Origin: a virus
Strand: one strand, 5' to 3'
IMG/VR virus record: IMGVR_UViG_3300025828_000115
Coordinates: 1 to 30,407 of that record
Length of the DNA stretch: 30,407 bases
This document shows positions 6,318 through 12,317 of this stretch, piece by piece; position 1 is the first letter of the stretch; each line of letters opens with the position of its first letter. The notes beneath the pieces are model-generated. The model saw only the letters and a list, made by a program, of their open reading frames with translations, ran no database searches and was not told the DNA's origin. The position numbers and the translations under genes were made by a program.

Positions 6318-7718
6318 TCACATGAGGTTAGAAACCTTAGTGCGTCTGTAGTATACGTTAGAGTTGGTGGAAATAATACCAGGATCGGAGAGAGAACCGC
6401 CCTTAGCGAATGGATTAGCGACCATGCCGTAGCGGGTCTTAAAGCCAATCTTAGGCTGGAAGGTGTTCTCGCCAACGGCACGAACCATCTGAAGAGGAAC
6501 GTATGGGCAATAGAACAGACCTGCGTCATAAGGTGAAGAACCCTTATAACCAACGGTGTAATACTGAGTAGAAGCAACGTTGGCAGAATATGGGTCAATA
6601 TAAACGCGGAACTTACCAGCAAGTACACCAGCGAAGGTGTTACCGGTGTCGTCTACCTGAAGGTTTGCATTGAGTGCAGGAGTGTAATCAAGTACACCTG
6701 CCATTGCAAGAGCGGAAGCAACATCAGCAGAACAGATGATGATGTTACCCTTTCCTCTACGAGTTTGCTGAGCGATAGCGTTGGCATCGCGCTCGATTTG
6801 GAAGATCAGACCCTTGAACTTCTCAACAGACCAACGACCATTGGAGTCAACATCAAGGTCGAAAGTACCAGCAGTAGCAACGTTTGCCTGAGCACCAGGA
6901 ACAGCAGACTTATAGATGGTACGAACAACTTCGCGGTTGATTTCGGCAAGAATCTCAGTAGAGAGAATGTTTGCCAACTCGGCTTCGGCGTTCAGACCAT
7001 GAATTGCCTTAAGGTCCTGAGCAAGCTCAAGTGAGTACTCAGCCTTCAGTGCGCGTGACTTGGCAGTAACGGTGACCTTCTCGATCGAGAATGCCATCTG
7101 GTTAAAGTTCTCGGACTCGCCAAGACCTTCAGCAGCATCGGTTCTCATGCCCTGACCAACGTTGTACTGATTAGCACCAGTTCCAGCGTTAGTAGATTGA
7201 TCGGTTGGGCTAAGGATTGAAGGATTGCTTCCACCCTGAGCAGTAGTACCAAGACCGACAGCACCATCAACGAAACCAGCAGTCTCGTTGAATCCTGAGT
7301 CTTGACCGGAGAATGCCGAATCTACTTCGTTGTAGAAGTTCTCGCTACCAGCATTAGTCTTATAACGGGAGCGCATCGCAAAGATGAGTCCGGTAGGACC
7401 GTTCATTGGTTGGACACCGCAGATGTCGTATGCCATCAGGTTAGGCATCGAACGTCTGATCAGAGAGATCAGAACGGGATCGAAACCTTGCAGTGCGCCA
7501 GTGGTTTGACCACCAAGACCAGCATAAGTGCCAGAAGCAGTGCTGTTGGTTGGTGCTTCGTAAAGGAACTCACGTGCCTCACGAATTGAATTTTCTTGGT
7601 TTTCGAGCAGAATTGCAGTTACATTTCTACGATGGGAATCTTTGATAGGATCAAGACCTTCGTAGTCTAAGAGTGGGGACCACTTCTCTTGCAATTGCTC
7701 TGCATTGAACATTTGCAT
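6318..7718 (-). CDS. 23: Major capsid protein gp23
   Basis: The 466-aa protein (T4 gp23 is 521 aa) forms the hexamers of the icosahedral head with an HK97-type fold. Diagnostic segments include LIRRSMPNLMAYDICGVQPM and GPTGLIFAMRSRY (about residues 88-120), the EKVTVTAKSRALKAEYSLELAQDLKAIHG helix, and the C-terminal YVPLQMVRAVGENTFQPKIGFKTRYGMV. Residues 1-54 form a propeptide ending FLYE, matching the L/I-x-E signal for gp21, so mature capsid protein should begin APTNST. AGGT precedes the ATG by about 9 bases, separated by an A run; Met3 (7712) is an alternative start. GC content is visibly higher than in neighbouring genes, consistent with very high expression. It lies behind gp22 and is closed by a terminator. 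Confidence 0.97.
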   Translation of the reverse strand: MQMFNAEQLQEKWSPLLDYEGLDPIKDSHRRNVTAILLENQENSIREAREFLYEAPTNSTASGTYAGLGGQTTGALQGFDPVLISLIRRSMPNLMAYDICGVQPMNGPTGLIFAMRSRYKTNAGSENFYNEVDSAFSGQDSGFNETAGFVDGAVGLGTTAQGGSNPSILSPTDQSTNAGTGANQYNVGQGMRTDAAEGLGESENFNQMAFSIEKVTVTAKSRALKAEYSLELAQDLKAIHGLNAEAELANILSTEILAEINREVVRTIYKSAVPGAQANVATAGTFDLDVDSNGRWSVEKFKGLIFQIERDANAIAQQTRRGKGNIIICSADVASALAMAGVLDYTPALNANLQVDDTGNTFAGVLAGKFRVYIDPYSANVASTQYYTVGYKGSSPYDAGLFYCPYVPLQMVRAVGENTFQPKIGFKTRYGMVANPFAKGGSLSDPGIISTNSNVYYRRTKVSNLM

Positions 7719-7766
7719 TTTTTTTTACCTCGTTAAAATTGTGTAAGTTTGACTATGATCTATAAA

Positions 7767-8855
7767 TCACTTTTTGGAAACTCTATGAAGAGTATTGAGA
7801 TATGCACCCATGGTGCTACTTACTGAATCCTCAATCGAGTAATCAGTTTCTTCTGATAAATTTTCACTAGAGTTTCTTTGAGCACTGGTATTTGTTGGAA
7901 AATATGATTCTCTCAAGGTTACCAGTTTCTCACGATAGCTCTGTTCACTATCAAACTCAACATTTTCAGCAAGAGAAGCGAGTTTGTCCTTCTGAGAAAG
8001 TGCAAGACCCTCAGCGACATCTGCAAAAATTACATCAGCAACTGACTCTGCTAATCTTTGATTTAGAGCAACATTTCTTTGAATTTGCTCGTTGAGTTTT
8101 CCTTCCATTTCATCAAGTTTATCTACCATGCTCTCGATTACATCATATTTTTCTTCAGGGATTGTTACATAATGATCTTCAAAAAGTTGCTTCATTCCTA
8201 CCAGGAATGATTCTGTCATTTCAGTCTTAAGACCGTGCTCAACTGCGAGTTGATTGTCAGAAATCCATTCATCAGCAACATACTCAAGATAAGAATCAAC
8301 ACGCTCTACAAGACTTTCTTTAATAGTATTAATTTCTTCTACAAGTGCATCTTCGTATGCATCTTGAAGTTGTTCCTTAACTTCTGCAACTTTAGAACGA
8401 ATTGCAGATTCGAAAATAATTTTTGCTTTTTCTTGGAACTCTTCAGAAAGCTCTTCTCCTTGAAGAAGTGCCTCAACATCTTCATCGATATTAAATTCTT
8501 CTTCTACTTCCTCTTCAACAACTTCCTCTTCGGTAGTTTCTTCTTCGGAAACATATTCCTCTTCGGTAGTTTCCTCTTCAGAAACAAATTCTCCCTCTTC
8601 TTCCTCAGCAGATTCTGCAGCTACAGCCTTAGCATTAACTACATCCTTAACCTGAGCAACAGTTTTTGCGGGATCTCTCAATTTAGCTGAATCATCATCA
8701 GATCTATAATTTTCTGGAGTAGGACCACCCAAATCTTCAACCTGAGCTTGACCAGGAGTAGAAACTCTGGAAGCATCAGATTTAATTTGTTCGGCAGGTG
8801 CTGCCCCTTTGGTTACTACGTTTTCCATTTCTTGTAAATTGCTACCAACGGACAT
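7767..8855 (-). CDS. 22: Prohead scaffold protein gp22
   Basis: The 362-aa acidic protein, longer than T4 gp22 (about 270 aa), is placed exactly between protease and capsid. Scaffold gp22 forms the prohead core and is digested to small peptides by gp21 before DNA packaging. A strongly acidic stretch (about residues 88-130) contains a duplicated VSEEETTEEE unit. Most of the rest is predicted coiled coil or helix (FQEKAKIIFESAIRSKVAEV, EMEGKLNEQIQRNVALNQRL). Many L/I-x-E sites for gp21 are scattered through it (LQE, LSE, LVE, IPE, LDE, LNE, LAE, LRE). A perfect TATAAATA late element is 33 bases upstream, and gp22 with gp23 appears to form one late transcript. Confidence 0.92.
   Translation of the reverse strand: MSVGSNLQEMENVVTKGAAPAEQIKSDASRVSTPGQAQVEDLGGPTPENYRSDDDSAKLRDPAKTVAQVKDVVNAKAVAAESAEEEEGEFVSEEETTEEEYVSEEETTEEEVVEEEVEEEFNIDEDVEALLQGEELSEEFQEKAKIIFESAIRSKVAEVKEQLQDAYEDALVEEINTIKESLVERVDSYLEYVADEWISDNQLAVEHGLKTEMTESFLVGMKQLFEDHYVTIPEEKYDVIESMVDKLDEMEGKLNEQIQRNVALNQRLAESVADVIFADVAEGLALSQKDKLASLAENVEFDSEQSYREKLVTLRESYFPTNTSAQRNSSENLSEETDYSIEDSVSSTMGAYLNTLHRVSKK
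8523..8588 (-). repeat. Tandem 33-base duplication in gp22
   Basis: Two near-identical 33-base units (8523-8555 and 8556-8588) encode the 11-residue unit VSEEETTEEE plus Tyr or Val. They form the core of the acidic segment of the scaffold protein. In-frame duplication by slippage is the likely origin. Confidence 0.85.
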
Positions 8856-8887
8856 TTTTCTTTAGATTTATTGTATTAATCTATATT

Positions 8888-8895
8888 TATTTATA
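8888..8895 (-). promoter_or_regulatory. Late promoter (perfect TATAAATA) before gp22-gp23
   Basis: The minus strand reads TATAAATA, identical to the T4 late consensus recognised by gp55, with an overlapping AATAAATA at 8884-8891. It lies in the 42-base gap after gp21, 33 bases before the gp22 ATG. The gp22-gp23 gap has no such element, so this probably drives both genes up to the terminator at 6267-6293. Confidence 0.75.
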
Positions 8896-8897
8896 AA

Positions 8898-9551
8898 TTA
8901 CAAATCTAAGAGGAATTGTTTGAATAATTCCAATTTATGCTCTTCAAGTTGTCTTTGACCTACGAGAGTATTAATTCTCTTCTGAGTTCTTTCTGCAAGT
9001 TGTTCGCGAAGAATACCGCCTTCCCAAACCCATTCTTTTCCTTCCATAATTCCATTAACAAAAGCATCTGGAGCAGAAGGATCTGCAACAATGTCGGCAG
9101 CAGTTGCCAATTGGAAATCTTCGCCGACAACTTTACAACCACTGCGATGATCTTCTCTCAAAGATCCAACACCACGAGAAGAAACTCCGAGCATTACACC
9201 TTCATCCAAAAGGGAAGATGCAATCTTACCCATAGGAGTATTAAGAATTTGTGCCTTACCTCTAAAATTAGTTCCCTCTCGAACGAGTGAAGTAATTTTG
9301 TGAGAAACACGATCCAGATTTACGGTGGGTCCATCGGGATGACCAAGTTCTCCCAGAGCACGTCCCTTATTTACAAAGGTTTCGCAATAACGATTTACCT
9401 CACGGGAAAGTGTCTCCATTGGATACATTCTACCGTTACGGTTTTTGAGATCACCTTGAAGGAAAACACCCTCAATGTATAATTTCTTACTGGCACCCTT
9501 GCCTTCGGTAATAATTTTTACGTTTGATACTTCTTCTGTGATGAGTTTCAT
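8898..9551 (-). CDS. 21: Prohead core protease gp21
   Basis: The 217-aa protein (T4 gp21: 212 aa) is the serine protease that matures the prohead by cutting after L/I-x-E. It belongs to the T4 prohead protease family (Peptidase S77). Seen are the catalytic His segment GELGHPDG (His71), the catalytic Ser segment GVSSRGVGS (Ser124/125), and ATAADIVADPSAPDAF, which probably supplies the third residue. The His-Ser spacing of about 54 agrees with T4. The N-terminal RNGRMYPMETL is also typical. MKLITE contains a self-cleavage-like site. It follows the 90-aa gene by four bases and belongs to the transcript that starts before gp67. Confidence 0.95.
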   Translation of the reverse strand: MKLITEEVSNVKIITEGKGASKKLYIEGVFLQGDLKNRNGRMYPMETLSREVNRYCETFVNKGRALGELGHPDGPTVNLDRVSHKITSLVREGTNFRGKAQILNTPMGKIASSLLDEGVMLGVSSRGVGSLREDHRSGCKVVGEDFQLATAADIVADPSAPDAFVNGIMEGKEWVWEGGILREQLAERTQKRINTLVGQRQLEEHKLELFKQFLLDL

Positions 9552-9555
9552 TTGA

Positions 9556-9828
9556 TTATCCTGTGAATCCTACTTTTGTTCCTAAGACATCTGTTCCGGT
9601 ATTAACATGAACAGTATGCGATGGTTGCTTTTCTAACAATTCTGTCGTATTGGCTAACATAGTAAAAGTTCCAATCGTGGGACCAGCATTCGTTTCAGAT
9701 ACTGTAATTACATAATCAGTTGTACTTGGATTTGCCAAGCGAACGACAGTAGCTTCACTAAAACTAGATCCAGCACCAACTGTATTTGGAACTTGAATTT
9801 CTGTTCCCTTTAATAAAATTCTTCCCAT
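9556..9828 (-). CDS. Unknown small beta-rich protein between gp67 and gp21 (90 aa)
   Basis: The 90-aa product starts MGRILLKGTEIQVPNTVG and is almost wholly beta-strand-like (EATVVRLANPSTTDYVITV, GTFTMLANTTELLEKQP, HTVHVNTGTDVLGTKVGF), with no helix, cysteine or membrane segment. I do not recognise a named family. It holds the position of T4 gene 68 but does not resemble that helical prohead core protein. Its ATG overlaps the gp67 stop as TAATG behind a strong GAGGAGG Shine-Dalgarno sequence, so high expression is likely. A head-surface or prohead accessory role is possible from context and from its compact Ig-like or jelly-roll-like strand pattern, but this is inference. Confidence 0.85.
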   Translation of the reverse strand: MGRILLKGTEIQVPNTVGAGSSFSEATVVRLANPSTTDYVITVSETNAGPTIGTFTMLANTTELLEKQPSHTVHVNTGTDVLGTKVGFTG

Positions 9829-9995
9829 TATTCCTCCTCGTGTGTTGCTTCAGAGTCTGCAAATAATGATGCAGCAACCGAAGACTTTTGACTTTCAATT
9901 TTTTCTGCTGCTTTTGCGTATAATAAATTTTTAATCTGGTCAGTAACAACAGATGGAGATTCATCCGTTGCAATCAAATCGATAAGCTCTTCCAT
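9828..9995 (-). CDS. 67: Prohead core protein gp67 (55 aa)
   Basis: This 55-aa gene is short and easily missed. The ATG at 9995 opens MEELIDLIATDESPS and the product ends DSEATHEEE. T4 gp67 (PIP, 80 aa) starts MEGLIEAIKSNDL and continues with a helix and an acidic tail. The shared MExLIxxI start, central helix (QIKNLLYAKAAEKIE) and acidic end, plus the position directly after portal gp20, support the call. In T4 it is a component of the prohead scaffold core, cleaved by gp21. A perfect TATAAATA late element lies 23 bases upstream, so it heads the gp67, 90-aa, gp21 unit. Its stop overlaps the next start as TAATG. Confidence 0.78.
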   Translation of the reverse strand: MEELIDLIATDESPSVVTDQIKNLLYAKAAEKIESQKSSVAASLFADSEATHEEE

Positions 9996-10017
9996 TAAAT
10001 TTTTGTCAGTATAAAGT

Positions 10018-10025
10018 TATTTATA
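10018..10025 (-). promoter_or_regulatory. Late promoter (perfect TATAAATA) before gp67
   Basis: The minus strand reads TATAAATA in the 41-base gap between the portal gene and gp67, 23 bases upstream of the gp67 ATG. It is identical to the T4 late consensus and is one of three perfect copies seen in the window, all at gene boundaries. Confidence 0.75.
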
Positions 10026-10036
10026 TTTTGTTGCTA

Positions 10037-11674
10037 TTATATTTCTGGTGCCTGAGTCGAACTTGCGTCAATTTCCGGTTCCATTGGAACATCTCCCAAG
10101 TTTTGTTGTTCACTATCTTGAGGAATTGGATTACCCATTTCATCCGTTGGGGCATTTGGATCAGGAAGTATTCCTTTTTGAATCTCATCATCAATTTGAT
10201 AATCAATTTCAATAATTTCAGAATCCGTTTGTCGTAAAATTTTCTTACGAACGTATTCTGTTGAAAAATATTTTCCAATATATGGTTCAATAGTCGTAAC
10301 TAAGTTTAATCTTTCAGAAAGAAGTTCAGACTCTTTTAATTCTGAGAAATGGTTATCATACAAGAAGTCATATTGAATATGATCTTCCATGATTTCCCAA
10401 TCATCTGGGGTTACTATATTTTTAAGCAGTAATTGAGTTCTCAGCATATCATTAAACATCTGAGAAAATCTTTTTCTTAAACGTCCAACAAATTTTGAGA
10501 ACTTTAATTCATCTCTTAAAATTTCTGAAGAGCGACCAAGATTGAATCCCTCATTGGCAGCAATTCTTGACTCTGGAACTCCCAAAGCTCTGTATAATTT
10601 CTTTTGGAAATACTCAATATCGGCAAGTTCGCCAAGATTTTGTCCACCAGGAAGAGTGGTAATTTCAGTACCTCTTCCGCCCTCTCTTCTTGGAAGCCAA
10701 AAATCTTCGAGCATTGACATAAATTTACGATCATCACGAACTTCACCAGTTTGTGCGTTATAAACTAATTTATTTCTATAACGTGACATAACCTCTTTGA
10801 GGTATTGTTCTGCCTTTACCTTAGGAAGATTGCCAACGTCAATGTAGAAAATTCTACGTTCTGGTGCTCTTGATAATCTGTAAATAACAAGAGAATCTTC
10901 AATCATACGAAGTTGATTGAGAGCTTTAATTGCTTTGTGAAGATATGAAAGAACCGTTCCTTTGTTTCTATCTACTAATCCAGAGGTGCAATATGTAATA
11001 GAATCTTTTGCAATTTTAACTGTACCTTTAGACTTTGCTCCCATATAACCAACGTTATGGGCAGGAGCAGGAGAATAAACGTAATATTCTTCTATCTTTG
11101 AATGATTTATGGGAATACTGCCATCAGAGAAATTTCCATTTAAAGTATTATCTCCATTCTCTTTAACTTCTTGACGAACATGCTTCATCCTCATAGGATC
11201 AATGTATCTTAATTCTTTGATTCCTTCATGAGGTTTTTTAATGTCAATGACTTTTAGATAAAATAATCTCCCATCAACATACCAATTTCTAAAAATTTCG
11301 TGCGACTTTCTATCAAAATCCATCATCTCTTTGATAGACTTAAATTCCTCTCTAATTATTTGCTTTAATTTATCTCCAGCATTTACATTGGTAAGTTCTA
11401 TTTCCACAGGAGAATCATACAAATCACTAACAATTGCCTCATTAATAACATCTTCAATTGCACCATCGCATTCTGGATGCAGTGCCATTTCCCGGTAACG
11501 ACGAATTAAATCGTACTCAGTTCTATAGACACCTTCAATATCTACATACTGACCATAAAATCCGGATTGTATATAATGATCAACCCCGTCCTCATTAGTT
11601 TGAGGAACGGGGGATACTATAGAACTAGATTTTTTCTCTTTATCATCAATCGAAAAACCAAAAAGTTTCGCCAT
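10037..11674 (-). CDS. 20: Portal vertex protein gp20
   Basis: The 545-aa protein (T4 gp20: 524 aa) forms the dodecameric portal through which DNA enters and leaves and on which the prohead assembles. Characteristic segments are YRTEYDLIRRYREMALHPECDGAIEDVINEAIV near the N-terminus, IDPMRMKHVR, the LSRAPERRIFYIDVGNLPKVKAEQYL segment with RNKLVYNAQTGEV, FWLPRREGGRGTEITTLPGGQNLGELADIEYF, and LYRALGVPESRIA; these are the regions used for g20 typing of marine myoviruses. The C-terminus is acidic, Pro/Gln-rich and variable. The gene follows tube gene gp19 by 30 bases; a CTAAATA element overlaps the end of gp19. Confidence 0.97.
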   Translation of the reverse strand: MAKLFGFSIDDKEKKSSSIVSPVPQTNEDGVDHYIQSGFYGQYVDIEGVYRTEYDLIRRYREMALHPECDGAIEDVINEAIVSDLYDSPVEIELTNVNAGDKLKQIIREEFKSIKEMMDFDRKSHEIFRNWYVDGRLFYLKVIDIKKPHEGIKELRYIDPMRMKHVRQEVKENGDNTLNGNFSDGSIPINHSKIEEYYVYSPAPAHNVGYMGAKSKGTVKIAKDSITYCTSGLVDRNKGTVLSYLHKAIKALNQLRMIEDSLVIYRLSRAPERRIFYIDVGNLPKVKAEQYLKEVMSRYRNKLVYNAQTGEVRDDRKFMSMLEDFWLPRREGGRGTEITTLPGGQNLGELADIEYFQKKLYRALGVPESRIAANEGFNLGRSSEILRDELKFSKFVGRLRKRFSQMFNDMLRTQLLLKNIVTPDDWEIMEDHIQYDFLYDNHFSELKESELLSERLNLVTTIEPYIGKYFSTEYVRKKILRQTDSEIIEIDYQIDDEIQKGILPDPNAPTDEMGNPIPQDSEQQNLGDVPMEPEIDASSTQAPEI

Positions 11675-11701
11675 TTTATAAACTTACTTGTGACCGTGTA
11701 C

Positions 11702-11708
11702 TATTTAG
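11702..11708 (-). promoter_or_regulatory. Possible late-type promoter (CTAAATA) before gp20
   Basis: The minus strand reads ACTAAATAG across the gp19 stop codon, 28 bases before the gp20 ATG. It deviates from TATAAATA at the second base of the octamer. The position is suitable but the match is weak, and the same heptamer also occurs inside uvsY, so this is tentative. Confidence 0.3.
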
Positions 11709-12295
11709 TTGATATCTTCTCCGCCAGCTGCCGGAGAAGTTCCCTTAATTGCTTCCCACCAGTGAATTTGCATCTCAACAGTAAATTCTTCAATTGCTTC
11801 GCTATCGTAAGAGAGATTGATTGTTGAAATATTTGTTGGGAAAATATCATAGAAATGATATGATCTCAAAATAGTTCCATCACGATTTAACTGATGGACA
11901 AAAGCATCTGCCTGATATGTTGCAGGATCGGTAGATCCAGTGCTATCAGACAAACGATTGATGTAGTTTGCCCATTTTTCAAATGATGAACGAATAGAGA
12001 AATCGACATCATTAATGACAGTAATTGTCCATGTTTCAAATGTTCTATCGCCAGCAAGTTTTAGAGTTCTTCCTCTAAATGCTACTTCCAATGGTGTGAT
12101 ATTTGAAGCAGGAAGTGCTGCTGATTTTACAAGAAATCTTGTCTTATCTAAGGTTACCGCATCAATACCAACTGCTGTTGGAAAAGCAAGTTCAACTTCA
12201 AAAAGATTACTTCTTGTACCACCGCCCGACAACTTACTCTTGAAGTCGGTAATTTTCCTCAAGGGAATGTTATTAATTTGGTTTCTGGTTGCCAT
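11705..12295 (-). CDS. 19: Tail tube protein gp19
   Basis: The 196-aa protein (T4 gp19: 163 aa) polymerises into the inner tail tube. Typical features are SNLFEVELAFPTAV, the loop AALPASNITPLEVAFRGRTLKLAGDRTFETWTITVINDVDFSIRSSFEKW (T4: MNRKINVAGDRTFDDWTVTVMNDEAHDARQKFVDW, from memory), the FPTNISTINLSYDSEAIEEFTVEMQIHWWE C-terminal strand pair, and placement between sheath and portal. The final residues EAIKGTSPAAGGEDIN form a flexible tail. A small perfect palindrome, TTAGAG-G-CTCTAA, sits just before the start and overlaps the AGAGG ribosome-binding sequence. Confidence 0.95.
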   Translation of the reverse strand: MATRNQINNIPLRKITDFKSKLSGGGTRSNLFEVELAFPTAVGIDAVTLDKTRFLVKSAALPASNITPLEVAFRGRTLKLAGDRTFETWTITVINDVDFSIRSSFEKWANYINRLSDSTGSTDPATYQADAFVHQLNRDGTILRSYHFYDIFPTNISTINLSYDSEAIEEFTVEMQIHWWEAIKGTSPAAGGEDIN

Positions 12296-12317
12296 TTTTT
12301 TAGAGCCTCTAAGTTAA

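Noticed and set aside
8235-8690. 151-codon plus-strand open frame opposite gp22
   Set aside because: It is the antisense shadow of the Glu-rich scaffold gene (GAA/GAG read as TTC/CTC, giving a Phe/Leu-rich product) and has no ribosome-binding site or context. Other plus-strand frames in the window are rejected for the same reason.
9764-9973. 69-codon minus-strand frame overlapping gp67 and the 90-aa gene
   Set aside because: It is out of frame with the two genes that have proper starts, ribosome-binding sites and a TAATG junction. The product is low-complexity and gp67 matches its family.
12296-12317. Palindrome TTAGAG-G-CTCTAA before gp19
   Set aside because: A one-base centre forces a short stem with a five-base loop, and the tract after it reads AAAAAA on the coding strand, so it is not a terminator. 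It may affect ribosome access, but evidence is slight.
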